Source: Paenibacillus glycanilyticus NBRC 16618 (lineage in GTDB: Bacteria; Bacillota; Bacilli; Paenibacillales; Paenibacillaceae). Taken from it: a stretch of DNA of 64,000 nt. The position numbers and the translations under genes were made by a program. Positions within the stretch are counted from its first letter, which is position 1; every line of letters begins with the position of its first letter. Of this stretch, positions 9,499-19,648 are shown one piece after another. The stretch spans positions 1 to 64,000 of the forward strand of contig NZ_BILY01000033.1 in assembly GCF_004000805.1 (NCBI RefSeq). Direction: 5' to 3'. The notes below the pieces were generated by a model. That model worked only from the letters and a program-made list of their open reading frames with translations. It was not told the DNA's origin and did no database searches.

Positions 9499-12400
9499 CT
9501 ATGATTTGTTCATCAGACCGCCTGCCTGCAGGAGTCGCTTCAGCGTTACGGCTGCTTCAGCGCGCGATGCTTGGTCGAGCGGCGCAAACTTGCCGGCAGA
9601 TTTGCCTTGCATGATTCCGGCGGCAACAAGCTCGTTGATTGCGGATTTCGCCCAATCGGCAATCTGACTGCCGTCTTGCGGGAAGGCCGCTTCCGGCGCT
9701 TCGGCTTGGATTGGCGCAGACCCGCGCTTCGTAACCAGAACCAATGCCCGTGCCAGCATAACCGCCATTTCCTGACGGGTAATTTCCTGATTCGGACGGA
9801 AGGTCCCGTCGCTCATGCCTTTGACAATGCCGTATTGAACGGCTGTCTTCACATAAGAAGCGTACCAGGCGGATGAAGCAACATCCGTAAAGGACGGGAC
9901 TGATGTTTCACTGCCTGATGCAAGGCCAAGCGCTTTGACGACAAGCGCCGCGAACTCTGCTCTCGTTATATTGCGATTAGGCGCGAACAGATCCGTTGAT
10001 ACGCCGTTCACTATCCGTTTGTTCGCCAGCAGCAGAATATCGTCTTTGGCCCAATGGGCAGCGATATCCTTGAAGGAGACATCCGTCACCGCAACAGCGT
10101 ACAAGCTGTTTGTTGTGCTAAATACCGTCACGGCCGTATCTCCGCCTTGGCTTGCGAACAACGCCGGAACCGTTCTGAACTGGCCCGTTGCCGGTTCGTA
10201 AACAATAACAGAGCTGTGGTCTTGATCTACCTGACCATTAATCGTAAAGCTTCTTGCAACAAACTGCTTGCCGAATTGATGGACCGGCATGGACTGGCCG
10301 CCGGATTGCAGCGTCAGCTCGAAGGAAACCGGATTGCCGGCAAGAGTAAAGCCCGCGGAAGCGGCTTTGCTCTTCATTTCGTCGGCTAACGTGCCGGAAA
10401 CCGGCGAGAGGGTCAGCGTCAGCTTGGCATCGGCAGCTGCCAATGCATCCGCATAACCCGCTTCCTTCAGAATCGTCCATATCGTCGATGGAAGCGTGTA
10501 GGTCATTCCGCCATAACGGATAACAATGGATGTTTCTTGCGTTGCGGATGCAGCCGCCTTCAGTGCAGCGGCAGAGAATTCGGCTGCACCCGAGTTATCG
10601 CCTACTGGCAGGTCGATGACGATTTCCTTTTTGCCCGCGGTTAGTCCGGCATTCAGATCGGCGTCATAGTTAACGGAAGACCTAACCGGTGTTGAACCGC
10701 CCCCGCCCGTATGGCCGGAGCCCGAGTTGTCTTCATGCGTAATCGTGCGCAATTCAAACCCAGTGGACTTCGCATTAAAAACAGGACCAATCTTCGTATT
10801 GCGGACAATGACATTATCCAGATTAATGGAGCCACTTACGTCATTATTAACATGGATGCCCCATGTACCGGTGCCGTCAATGACATAGTTCTCGATCGTA
10901 ATGCTGCGGGTACCGTTAGCAATCGCGTTTGGTCCGTTTACGTACAAGCCTTGATAAGTGCTGTCGAGTGCCGTGTTGTCTCGAATGGTAATGTCGGCGT
11001 CAATCGGCTTATCACCCGTGAACAGCCAGATTGCACCGAAGTTTTGACCCCAGCTTGGCTCGCGGCCGCCGGTACGGATCAGCGTATTGCGCTCGATAAG
11101 CGTGGTGCCGTCAAAGGCGACCGGATTAAAGCGTGTCGATACCGCAATCCCCGCGCCAAAGCCAACCGTATCCGTCAGGATATTATCCTGCACCTTGTTA
11201 TCGCGTCCTCCGAAAATAGCCACGTTATCGGCCAGCCATGGCAGCTGAACCGTATTGAAACGTACGGTATTGCTGCTCACCCGGCTGTCATCGTCGGATA
11301 CGCCTTCCGGCTTCTGCGACCAAAGCGCGATGCTGTCATCGCCGGAGTTGCGGATAAACGTCTGCTCAATCATCGAATTTCGCGTACCCGTTGTAAAATT
11401 GATGCCGTCTGCGTAAGTATCGCGAATACGCACTCCGCCAACGTACAAGCCGTCCGTCACGACTCCCTCATCGCTGCGCATCGACCAAATGCCGGCCTTG
11501 GCATGCTCGATCCATACATTCTGTAGGATGGAGCCTTTGCCAAACGTTCCGTCAAAGCCCGCTTCGCGCAGCTCGTCATGACGTCCCGTTACGCCAAGAT
11601 CCATGTAGAGATCGTAGACGCGAACCTTGCTTCCTTCCGCCAGGAAGCCTGCGCCATGCAGCTCCGTATGCCAGATTCCAGCACCGCGGATCGTTACATT
11701 ATCGATATGGAGAGGTCCTTGCGCAAGATTAAAGCTTCCTGCCGGAATCCATACGCCGGCACCTTGCTCCTTGGCAGCCGCGATTGCGGCTTCGAATGCG
11801 GCCGAATCGTCGGAGCTGTCATTGGCCGTTGCGCCAAAATCCGTCACCGATAAATAACTATTCGGCTTCGAATATGCGTCAGGCGCCTGCTCCAGATCAA
11901 CCAGATCCACCACGTAATAATCGGCGTTATCGTCAGCCTCCTTCACGAGACGGATTGTCGAACCTGCCGCCACATCGCCTATTAATAAGCGGGACTCATC
12001 ATAGAAACGATGAGCGTCTCCGTTTGCCGGATTATTCGTCCACGGATATTTGCCGTATACCCAGCTGTACTTGCTGGAAAGGTTGATCTTGCCTTGTTTA
12101 TTGCCATTAATATAAAGCGTCAGCGTATGCTCTTCGCCGTCACCCGCCGGAGAATCCGGGATGATATAACGCATGGTCAGTGCATTTGCCCGTTCCGTTG
12201 TTTTGAACTCGACATATTGCCCTGTTGCATCCAGACGAACCGCCTCTCTGCCGGAGGCCTCGGAAGCGAAAGTCTTGAACGTACGGTCTTCTTCTATAAG
12301 AGTACCGTTTGTTATGCCATGCTCCGCTTCATAGGTTGTAAACGGAACGGTCGCTCCGCGGTAATCCTTGCTTATGGCGTTCCGCACGAGGAGGTAATCT

Positions 12401-15400
12401 ACGTTAACACCGCCCGTACTGCCGTTATCGTATTGAAGCGATACGGTATTCATGCCTGCGCGAAGCGGCAGCTCGAGGGTAAGGTCTGACCAACTGCTGC
12501 CCGTGCTTGGGAACTCGGCGGCAGCGGTTTGCTTCAGACCGTTGACGTAAAGGGCTAACGTTGCTGTACGGCTGTCGTTATTCCGGAAACGAAGCTTAGC
12601 GGAATAGTTGTCTGCTTTGTCCGTATTGACGGCAAAAAGTAAGGCTGCATCCTCTTGCGTAAAGCCGGCAACGGAAGTTTCATTCGCCGTTACCCCGCCC
12701 GTCATAAACGCGTCTTCCGCTTCGTAACGGACATCGCTCTTCACCGCTTGCAGCTGCCAATGCGCCGCAGCTTCGGATGTTTCCAAGGCTTGAATGGATA
12801 CAGCGCCAGCGGCACCAACCGTCAAATATTGCCCTGTGGCAGAAGCATTGCCGAGCACTTGATAACCTCCGTAAGAAGAGACATTCCATTGCGTGGACAA
12901 GCTTGCCCCATCGGTTAAGACGGTTGCTTGACCGCTTGCCTTCACGGCTAGCTTGCGGCCGCTTGCCTGATTCACGTATTGCTTATGGCCGTTATAATCC
13001 TGCGGCAGCCATTCTGCCGCTTTGCCGTCGGCAGCAGCAGGCGTATCCGCCACAATTACGCCATTACGTTCAATCAGTGCTTTGCCGCTGACAGCATCCA
13101 CAATCCGGACCGAGTTAAGCTCCTTTAATACCGGAGTTACCGCATTTGCCGGACCGTCAACCGGCGGCACCGTTACCGCTTCAGCAGGCGCCGTCTCGAA
13201 TTTCCATTGCACGCCGCGGCTTTCAATCGATCTCAATTCATACTGAGCGTAGCCCTGCAGGTCTTCGGTATGAATATAGTTGTCTTCGTAACCAACAGCT
13301 GCGCTGCGGAGCAGATAAAGGCCGGCTGAAGGACCATTTTCCACTACCCATTGCACCTTCGTGTCGTCTGCAGCCGGCGATGCCGTAGTCTCGAGGTAGC
13401 TTTGTTCATGTTCAATCGAAATCGCGTTGCCCGTCGCCCGGTTTACGATCAGCTGCTTGCCTTCCTTACTGGTCATCTTCCAATGCGAAGCCGCGTTATT
13501 GGCAGCCGGCGTTCCGTACAAAACCACGTTATTGCCATTCTCATACAGGTATTGACCGGAAGCTTCGTTCTTGATGCGGATATAACCTTCCGGCAGCCCG
13601 GCCGGTGCTTGAGGTGCAGCCTCCAGCACCCACTGCGCGCTGCCCCAGTCGGCAGGAATCGGGCTCGCCTGACCATAACCGGTCTGGTCCTGCATATGAA
13701 TGCGTGCAGGTTCGTTATTCCAGTTCGCGTTCCAGCCGTTGCTGAATACTTTCGTATTCGCCGCTCCCTCAACATCCGTCATCTCCCACTGCACGCTGCC
13801 CCATGACTTATCAAGCGTCAAGCTTTCCAGAGGCTTTAGATGAGGGTTTGCTTCATTCTCGGCACGATTAATATTCTCGTTCGAAATCATATGGCCGGTC
13901 GCCTTGTTCACGATATATACGCCTTGCGGAGCGGATTCGAGGGACCACTGGGAAGCCGGATCCTCTGCCGCAGGCTGGCCGTAAGCGACCTTGCCATTCT
14001 CGTCCTCAAAGAGATATTGGCCAAAATAGCTGTTCTTCAGGCGCACATAAGCAGGCGCAGTCTCGCCTACCGTAATAAACTCCCATTTCGGGCTGCCCCA
14101 ATCCTTCGGCACGACGCTAAGCTGCGCGTGCTTCAGCTTGTTCTCGACGTTAATGTATTTGCCGCTGGCATCGCCAGGCTTGCCAATCAGCTTGTAGCCT
14201 TGATAGGTCTCGATCGTCCAGTCGCCCGCTGATGATTCGTCGGCCAACGCCGTCGATTTCAGCGCGTCCCGGTCGCCTGCTACTCCTTCATTGTTTAAGT
14301 AGTGACCGGTCCCGCGGTTCTTGATCCGCTTCACGCCGTCATGCTCCTCAACCAGCCATTGCGCATTCCGGTCCGAAGGCTGTACGTTGCCGTACTGGAC
14401 AACGCCGTTTGCATCCTCGAACAAATACAGCTGCAGCCAGTTGTTCTTGATCCGGATATACGGAATAACGGGCTCCTTCGGCGGAGCCGGATCCTCCAGC
14501 GCCCATTGCGCGCTGCCCCACGTTGCCTGCGCCCAGTTATTGCCCTGCGCGAAGCCGTCCTGATTCTGTACGTTGATGAAGCTGTTGGCGCTTGCCGCGC
14601 TTCGGAGCGTGACGTAGCCCTCGACTTCACCGCCGCTGTCATTCTTGGCGGCCGCAACTATCCAGGCCGAATCCGCGCTTGGCGAGTTCTCCGCGGAGAG
14701 CGGTGTTGCTCCTACGTAATCGACGCTTGTTGCGTAATGACCGGTTGCTAGATTGCGCAGCAGCGTCCCGTTTGCCGTGTCGATTAGAATCCATTGCGAC
14801 GCCTTATCGGTATAGGCGGGTTCGCCATATTTGATCTGGCCGTTCTCTTCATACAAATAGGTGCCCTTCCAATTGTTCTTGATCCGCTTCGGAGCGGAAT
14901 CCGCCGCAGGCTCAAGCCTCCAGACGGCGCTGCCCCAGCTCTTCTGCGCCCAGTTGTTCGCGCGGACGATGCCGTCCGGGCCGTTGCCGGTGCCCTGAAT
15001 ATTAACGATCCAGCTGTTGTCGCGGGAGCTGACGATGTTGATGCCGCCATTGTCATCAGCCGCTTCCAGGAACCATAAATCCGATGTCCAGCCCTCGTCA
15101 ATCGCGGAAATACCAACCGGATTCGTCATTTGCTCCGCGGTAATCGCCTGCGAATGAAGGTAATGTCCGGTTGCTCGGTTGCGTAGACGTTGGTAGCCAT
15201 CCTTGTCTTCCACGAACCATTGCGAAGACGTATCGTTCAAAGCGATTTCTCCGTATTTCACTTCTCCATCTTCTTCATATAAATAGGAGCCGTTCCACGG
15301 ACTAACGATCCGAACCGGCTCGGTTGCTTCGGCGGGATCCAGCGTCCATGTCGCGCTTCCCCAATCCTTTTGCGCCCAGTTGTTCGCCTGCACCTTGCCG

Positions 15401-15849
15401 TCTTGAATCTGGAAGTTCACAATCCAGGATGGATTGCGCGTACTGACAATATTGAACTCCCCCGGCTTGCTTGCTACTTCCGCAATATCCCAAGTGTCGA
15501 ATAACGAGCCTTCGCTTGCAGCCGAGCTCTCCACCGCATTTGTAATATTTGCATCCGTCACTTGCTCCGAGTTCATGTAATGGCCGGTAGCGCGGTTCTT
15601 GATGCGCTTATGTCCATCCTTCTCCTCCAATGTCCATTGCGCATAAGGATCGTTTTCTGCGGGAAAACCGTAACGCACTTTACCTTCGGCATCCTCATAA
15701 AGGGAATACCCTTGCCAAGGATTATGAATTCGAATGTAAGCGTCTTCATTATTAACCCCGGAAACGCCGTCCGCATTAGCGGACAGCGGGGGGATCGCAA
15801 TAAGGAGCGCCATGCACAGAATCATCAGCTTTTTCAATAATGATGGCAT
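9499..15849 (-). CDS. Surface-anchored GH87-like alpha-1,3-glucanase with seven beta-trefoil-like modules
   Basis: About 2116 residues. Signal peptide (about 1-29); seven tandem modules of 130-155 residues (about 40-1040), each opening with R-I-x-N-x-W/Y...YLYE...YG and closing on a W-G-S-x-x-W motif, like ricin-type beta-trefoils; a CBM6/35-like module (about 1043-1165); a second YEAE-starting beta-sandwich (about 1173-1330); a parallel beta-helix (about 1335-1690) with DFGATANDSSDD, GAGIWHTEL, VWIEHAKAGIW, YADGIN and NSGDDSIALWSQ, closely resembling GH87 mutanases; a glycine-rich linker (about 1710-1725); and three SLH domains (about 1930 to the end) that bind cell-wall polymer. ATG 15849 is preferred because AGGAGG is ten bases upstream; the ATG three codons earlier is too close to it. 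Last gene of the importer operon. Substrate inferred: alpha-1,3-glucan. Confidence 0.85.
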   Translation of the reverse strand: MPSLLKKLMILCMALLIAIPPLSANADGVSGVNNEDAYIRIHNPWQGYSLYEDAEGKVRYGFPAENDPYAQWTLEEKDGHKRIKNRATGHYMNSEQVTDANITNAVESSAASEGSLFDTWDIAEVASKPGEFNIVSTRNPSWIVNFQIQDGKVQANNWAQKDWGSATWTLDPAEATEPVRIVSPWNGSYLYEEDGEVKYGEIALNDTSSQWFVEDKDGYQRLRNRATGHYLHSQAITAEQMTNPVGISAIDEGWTSDLWFLEAADDNGGINIVSSRDNSWIVNIQGTGNGPDGIVRANNWAQKSWGSAVWRLEPAADSAPKRIKNNWKGTYLYEENGQIKYGEPAYTDKASQWILIDTANGTLLRNLATGHYATSVDYVGATPLSAENSPSADSAWIVAAAKNDSGGEVEGYVTLRSAASANSFINVQNQDGFAQGNNWAQATWGSAQWALEDPAPPKEPVIPYIRIKNNWLQLYLFEDANGVVQYGNVQPSDRNAQWLVEEHDGVKRIKNRGTGHYLNNEGVAGDRDALKSTALADESSAGDWTIETYQGYKLIGKPGDASGKYINVENKLKHAQLSVVPKDWGSPKWEFITVGETAPAYVRLKNSYFGQYLFEDENGKVAYGQPAAEDPASQWSLESAPQGVYIVNKATGHMISNENINRAENEANPHLKPLESLTLDKSWGSVQWEMTDVEGAANTKVFSNGWNANWNNEPARIHMQDQTGYGQASPIPADWGSAQWVLEAAPQAPAGLPEGYIRIKNEASGQYLYENGNNVVLYGTPAANNAASHWKMTSKEGKQLIVNRATGNAISIEHEQSYLETTASPAADDTKVQWVVENGPSAGLYLLRSAAVGYEDNYIHTEDLQGYAQYELRSIESRGVQWKFETAPAEAVTVPPVDGPANAVTPVLKELNSVRIVDAVSGKALIERNGVIVADTPAAADGKAAEWLPQDYNGHKQYVNQASGRKLAVKASGQATVLTDGASLSTQWNVSSYGGYQVLGNASATGQYLTVGAAGAVSIQALETSEAAAHWQLQAVKSDVRYEAEDAFMTGGVTANETSVAGFTQEDAALLFAVNTDKADNYSAKLRFRNNDSRTATLALYVNGLKQTAAAEFPSTGSSWSDLTLELPLRAGMNTVSLQYDNGSTGGVNVDYLLVRNAISKDYRGATVPFTTYEAEHGITNGTLIEEDRTFKTFASEASGREAVRLDATGQYVEFKTTERANALTMRYIIPDSPAGDGEEHTLTLYINGNKQGKINLSSKYSWVYGKYPWTNNPANGDAHRFYDESRLLIGDVAAGSTIRLVKEADDNADYYVVDLVDLEQAPDAYSKPNSYLSVTDFGATANDSSDDSAAFEAAIAAAKEQGAGVWIPAGSFNLAQGPLHIDNVTIRGAGIWHTELHGAGFLAEGSKVRVYDLYMDLGVTGRHDELREAGFDGTFGKGSILQNVWIEHAKAGIWSMRSDEGVVTDGLYVGGVRIRDTYADGINFTTGTRNSMIEQTFIRNSGDDSIALWSQKPEGVSDDDSRVSSNTVRFNTVQLPWLADNVAIFGGRDNKVQDNILTDTVGFGAGIAVSTRFNPVAFDGTTLIERNTLIRTGGREPSWGQNFGAIWLFTGDKPIDADITIRDNTALDSTYQGLYVNGPNAIANGTRSITIENYVIDGTGTWGIHVNNDVSGSINLDNVIVRNTKIGPVFNAKSTGFELRTITHEDNSGSGHTGGGGSTPVRSSVNYDADLNAGLTAGKKEIVIDLPVGDNSGAAEFSAAALKAAASATQETSIVIRYGGMTYTLPSTIWTILKEAGYADALAAADAKLTLTLSPVSGTLADEMKSKAASAGFTLAGNPVSFELTLQSGGQSMPVHQFGKQFVARSFTINGQVDQDHSSVIVYEPATGQFRTVPALFASQGGDTAVTVFSTTNSLYAVAVTDVSFKDIAAHWAKDDILLLANKRIVNGVSTDLFAPNRNITRAEFAALVVKALGLASGSETSVPSFTDVASSAWYASYVKTAVQYGIVKGMSDGTFRPNQEITRQEMAVMLARALVLVTKRGSAPIQAEAPEAAFPQDGSQIADWAKSAINELVAAGIMQGKSAGKFAPLDQASRAEAAVTLKRLLQAGGLMNKS

Positions 15850-15876
15850 TGATCCCATTCCTCCTAAAATGAATTG

Positions 15877-16719
15877 TTAACCTTTGGTTGCCCCATCCGC
15901 AAGACCGGAAATAAGGAACCTTTGCAGCAGCAGGAAGACAATCGAGATCGGAATCGCAATCAGGATTGTGCCTGCGGCAAACATCGTAAAGTTGTTCGCG
16001 AACTTATCGTTAATGAAGTTGTACAAGCCTAGCGCCAGCGTAAACTTCTCCGGGCTGCGGATAATGATCTGCGGCGTCAGGAAGTCGAAGAACGGCGCCA
16101 TAAACGTAAACAAGGCAACAACCGCGATAATCGGGCTGGCAAGCGGCACCAGAATGCGGAAGAAAATCGTCAGGTAGCCCGCTCCGTCGATTTTGGCCGA
16201 TTCGTCGAGATCGCGCGGAATCGTATCGAGGTACCCTTTTACAAGGAACAGGTTCATCGGCAAGCCGCCAAACACATAAATCAGGATTAAACCCAAAAAC
16301 GTATCCAGCAGGTTTACGGTATTGAGCAGCAGGTAGATCGCCACCATCCCCATCAAGACCGGGAACATCTGCAGCAGCAGGAACGTGTAGATGCTGTTCT
16401 TCCGTCCGACAAACCGGAACCGCGAGAACACGTAAGCCACGATGGATACGATGCAGACCGAGGCGATGCCGTTCGCAAACGCGATGATCAGCGTATTTTT
16501 GTACCATAGGGTGTAGTTGCTGCTCGGATTGTTGAACAGCCATTCGTAATGCTCGAGCGACCAGTTGTCCGGGATCATCTTGAGCGAGAACAAGCTGGTG
16601 CCCGGGTTGAGGGACATGCTGAACGCCCAGAGCAGCGGGTACAAAATAATGAGGAACATGATCAGGACAACCAGATAAATGCCGGACACTTCCAGAGCGG
16701 ATTTGAGCGAACGTTTCAT
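15877..16719 (-). CDS. Carbohydrate ABC permease, MalG type
   Basis: 280 residues with six membrane segments; inner-membrane half of a CUT1 sugar importer. The loop that contacts the ATPase (EAA motif) is seen as ESAKIDGAGYLTIFFRILVPL. The frame extends to 16776, but ATG 16719 follows the preceding permease's stop directly and has GAGAGGAGG upstream. The size fits MdxG/GanQ of Bacillus. Forms the channel with the 440-codon partner upstream; cargo is probably malto- or nigero-oligosaccharides, given the GH87 gene next door. Confidence 0.9.
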   Translation of the reverse strand: MKRSLKSALEVSGIYLVVLIMFLIILYPLLWAFSMSLNPGTSLFSLKMIPDNWSLEHYEWLFNNPSSNYTLWYKNTLIIAFANGIASVCIVSIVAYVFSRFRFVGRKNSIYTFLLLQMFPVLMGMVAIYLLLNTVNLLDTFLGLILIYVFGGLPMNLFLVKGYLDTIPRDLDESAKIDGAGYLTIFFRILVPLASPIIAVVALFTFMAPFFDFLTPQIIIRSPEKFTLALGLYNFINDKFANNFTMFAAGTILIAIPISIVFLLLQRFLISGLADGATKG

Positions 16720-16720
16720 T

Positions 16721-18025
16721 TTAGTACATATCCTCCTCTCTGAAGGAACGGGTTCTGCTGAATTGATAGAGAGCAAACGCCGCGACGACGATACCCATGA
16801 TGATGGATACGGCGGCAGCCATTTTGTAGTTGTTTTCCTTAAACGTCAGGCTGTACACCCACGAGATCAGGATATCGGTTGCACCCGAGTTCTGGCCCGG
16901 AACCGGAGGACCGCCCTTGTTGAACAAATAAATAATATTGAAGTTATTGAAGTTATACGAGTATTGCATAATGAGCAGCGGAGCCGTTGCGAACAGCACA
17001 TGCGGCATCGTGATGAAACGGAACTTTTTCCAGCGGCTTCCCCCGTCCACATCGGCTGCTTCATACCAGTCCTTCGAGATTCCTTGAAGTACCCCGGTAA
17101 TCAGCGTAAATACGTACGGGAAACCAAGCCATACTTGAATGCCGATAATCGCCACGCGCGCCCAGGTCGGATCGGAGAGCCACGGAATCGACACGCCAAA
17201 GTGGGAGAAAATATCCCGGTTAATCGCGCCAAACGTATCGTTAAACATCGCCGTAAATACAAGCACGGTCATAAATGACGGAACCGCCCAGGGGAGAATC
17301 ATAACCGTACGGATCAGGCGTTTGAACCTGACTCGGCTGTCATTGATCATTACCGCAAGGAAAAAAGCCAGCATAATTTGCAGCGTTGTCGCGACAAGTG
17401 TCCATACGACCGTCCAGGAAAGAACGGTAAATAAGCTTTTGCTCCACACGGCTTCCGTGAATAAAGCTTTAAAGTTCGCAAAACCAACCCAGTCCAGCAG
17501 ATGGGCAGGCGGTGAATTGTACAGGTTGTAGTTGGTAAAAGCGAGAGAGATCATAAACAGCAGCGGGAAAATGACGATCAGCGCCATCATGATGAAATTC
17601 GGCACAACGACGAAATACGGGAAGCCATGCTCCCAGCTGTCCTGGAAGGCCTGCCGGACGGATGGCGTGCGGATGCCCTCTCGGCGTTTTTTCGCATCCT
17701 TCCGGGCATCCAGCACATTCAGCACGTACAGGCCTAGCAGGATAACGCCAATGATGGAGGATAACAAACCTTGGACGAGCAAATTACGGGAATCGTCGGT
17801 CTCCGGGTTGTCCCCGAGCGTAATCATTCCTGCGATGCTGTTTGCGATAGGCACGGATAACGCAATGATCAAGCTTAAGCCAATTACAAGAAATACAATC
17901 CCTTTGATCCAGCGACGGTTGTACAGCTGGCCTAATCCAGGAACGATGGACAGGACGGTCGCGAGGGCGGGATTATGATGGCTTTGTCTGGTTTGCGACA
18001 CGGGCTCCAGGGCGTTGATGTTCAT
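16721..18025 (-). CDS. Carbohydrate ABC permease, MalF type
   Basis: About 434 residues, with an extra N-terminal hydrophobic region (VLSIVPGLGQLYNRRWIKGIVFLV) before the usual six segments, as in MdxF/GanP. The ATPase-contact loop is YEAADVDGGSRWKKFRFITMPH. Two starts are possible: ATG 18043, with poor ribosome site, and ATG 18025, with GGAAGG about ten bases ahead; I use the second. Between the binding-protein gene and this one lies a strong hairpin (18068-18091), a common way to make more binding protein than permease. Confidence 0.9.
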   Translation of the reverse strand: MNINALEPVSQTRQSHHNPALATVLSIVPGLGQLYNRRWIKGIVFLVIGLSLIIALSVPIANSIAGMITLGDNPETDDSRNLLVQGLLSSIIGVILLGLYVLNVLDARKDAKKRREGIRTPSVRQAFQDSWEHGFPYFVVVPNFIMMALIVIFPLLFMISLAFTNYNLYNSPPAHLLDWVGFANFKALFTEAVWSKSLFTVLSWTVVWTLVATTLQIMLAFFLAVMINDSRVRFKRLIRTVMILPWAVPSFMTVLVFTAMFNDTFGAINRDIFSHFGVSIPWLSDPTWARVAIIGIQVWLGFPYVFTLITGVLQGISKDWYEAADVDGGSRWKKFRFITMPHVLFATAPLLIMQYSYNFNNFNIIYLFNKGGPPVPGQNSGATDILISWVYSLTFKENNYKMAAAVSIIMGIVVAAFALYQFSRTRSFREEDMY

Positions 18026-18067
18026 GTTTGGTTCACCTTCCATATTTCCGAATGCGATGTAATGGAG

Positions 18068-18091
18068 AAAGGGGCTGTGAGGAGCCCCTTT
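18068..18091 (-). promoter_or_regulatory. Intercistronic hairpin between binding-protein and permease genes
   Basis: AAAGGGGCT and AGCCCCTTT form a perfect nine-base stem with a six-base loop, with no U tract after it. It probably stabilises the upstream message or partly attenuates rather than ending transcription. Confidence 0.5.
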
Positions 18092-18124
18092 CCTTGTTTC
18101 ATGGTATGGCGGACGAGGATTGCC

Positions 18125-19480
18125 TTACTTCGCGCCGGCCATTTTCATCTTGTCGTTAATGAGTTTCACGGCATCGTCCAGGGAAGCTTGCACGTCTTTG
18201 CCTTCCGTGATGAATTTCAGGGCGTTCGCCATCGGATCCCATACATGGTCAAGCTCGGGAACGGTCGGGAACGGCTGGCCGTATTGGATTTGCTGCGAGA
18301 AGCCGGCTACAAGCGGATCGCCCGTCAGAACCGGATTGTTCAGGACGTTGATAACCGGAGGAACCTCGCCTGTTTTCTTGAAGTACTCAAGCGCGTTCTC
18401 TTCGTTCGTCAGGAAGGCCGCAAAATCCGCCGCCCACTCTGGGGATTTGGAGAACTTGGATAGCATCCAGCCTTTCACGCCGATAAAGGAGGTTGGATGC
18501 GCGCCGCCTTCAAGGGTAGGGATTGGAGCAACGGCCAGATCGTCGCCGAGCGCTTTTTTGTAATCGTTGATGGCCCACGGTCCGTTGATAACCGCGCCAA
18601 CTTTGCCTTGCGTGAACAGACCGCCAACGATGTCGCCGTTAACGCCTTTAGGCAGGTAGCCGTTGTTGAACCAGCTTTGGATCAGGGAGGCGCCTTTTAC
18701 CGTGCCTTCCTTGTTCAGACCGATATCGTTGATATCGTATTTGCCGGCGTTGTCTTTGAAAATATAACCGCCTTCGCCGCCGAGGAAGCCCCAAGCGAAG
18801 TAGAAGTTTGCCGCTTCAAAGAGGAAGCCGTAGTTTTGTTTCTTCGCGTCGGTCTGGTCTTTCATGATTTGCTCGAGGTCGGCAATCGTTGCAGGGGCAT
18901 TAGGGACAAGCTTCTTATTATAGAAAAGAGCGTAAGTTTCCGTTACTAATGGGAGGCCGTACAGAACGCCGTCTTGGCTAAGCGCCGCGAGTGCTTCCGG
19001 CGTGTAAGTGCCTTTTACCTCGTCCGAAGCTTTCACCTCTTGTACAAGACCTTTCACGACCAAGCTGCCGATGCCCGGCTGGTAGAACAGGTCCGGACCT
19101 TTGCCGGCGGGACCGTCAAGCGCTAGCACATCCGGTTGATCATTCATCGCTACCGGCTTAATGTTGATCTTAATCCCTGTTGCGGCGGTGTATTTATCCG
19201 CTGCCGCTTGGATAACAGCGAGTTTGTCTTCCGCCGTATCCGGCCAGATGGTCAGCTCGGCAGGCTTCGCTTCCGTTGGCCCGTTCGCTTCCACGGTTGC
19301 CGCAGCGTCCGCGCTTGGCGATTCCGAAGCCGTTGCGTTAGCGTTCGTATTGGTGCTTGCGGAGGCATTGGCATTGCTAGCCGTTGTACCGTTGCCGTTA
19401 TTGTTGCCGCCGCATGCGGCAAGCGACATCGATACAGCCAGCAAGCTAAGCGTGATAAGCATCTTTTTGCTCTTTAACAT
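18125..19480 (-). CDS. Maltodextrin-type sugar-binding lipoprotein (MalE-like)
   Basis: 451 residues. Signal peptide with lipobox LAAC, then a low-complexity Asn/Ala/Ser linker and a family 1 binding-protein body (ELTIWPDTAEDK, AINGPWAINDYKKAL, FIGVKGWMLSKFSK). The AINGPW segment is typical of the MalE/GanS branch. The start at 19480 is the Met before LKSKKMLITLSLL, with GGGAG upstream; an in-frame opening reaches 19546. First gene of the operon with two permeases and the GH87 enzyme. It should capture oligosaccharides released at the surface. Confidence 0.9.
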   Translation of the reverse strand: MLKSKKMLITLSLLAVSMSLAACGGNNNGNGTTASNANASASTNTNANATASESPSADAAATVEANGPTEAKPAELTIWPDTAEDKLAVIQAAADKYTAATGIKINIKPVAMNDQPDVLALDGPAGKGPDLFYQPGIGSLVVKGLVQEVKASDEVKGTYTPEALAALSQDGVLYGLPLVTETYALFYNKKLVPNAPATIADLEQIMKDQTDAKKQNYGFLFEAANFYFAWGFLGGEGGYIFKDNAGKYDINDIGLNKEGTVKGASLIQSWFNNGYLPKGVNGDIVGGLFTQGKVGAVINGPWAINDYKKALGDDLAVAPIPTLEGGAHPTSFIGVKGWMLSKFSKSPEWAADFAAFLTNEENALEYFKKTGEVPPVINVLNNPVLTGDPLVAGFSQQIQYGQPFPTVPELDHVWDPMANALKFITEGKDVQASLDDAVKLINDKMKMAGAK

Positions 19481-19552
19481 CGTTGAGAGCTCCCTTCCCT
19501 TTATCAACTCTTGTAAGTTTGTTGACCCCGGTATGCCGTGGTTCATGAGTTC

Positions 19553-19618
19553 ATTGTAGGATTTCGAGGGGGAGTCTCACTACCAATCCGGTGACCTGAA
19601 AGGATAAGATTGTGACCT
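19553..19618 (-). promoter_or_regulatory. Promoter with paired direct repeats for the alpha-glucan operon
   Basis: On the plus strand CCGGTGACCT (19588-19597) and ATTGTGACCT (19609-19618) start 21 bp apart. A minus-strand -10 TACAAT (19553-19558) is 30 bp from the proximal repeat, the same distance as in the element at 9374-9439. No consensus -35 is present, so activation is likely needed. The candidate activator is the regulator at 4371-5981. Confidence 0.6.
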
Positions 19619-19648
19619 GTCGGTGAGGTGGATGGATGGGAGAGGTCG

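Noticed and set aside
339..15858. Long opposite-strand frames inside the ger, kinase and GH87 genes
   Set aside because: They lack ribosome sites and family motifs and lie wholly within well-supported genes; high GC third positions create them.
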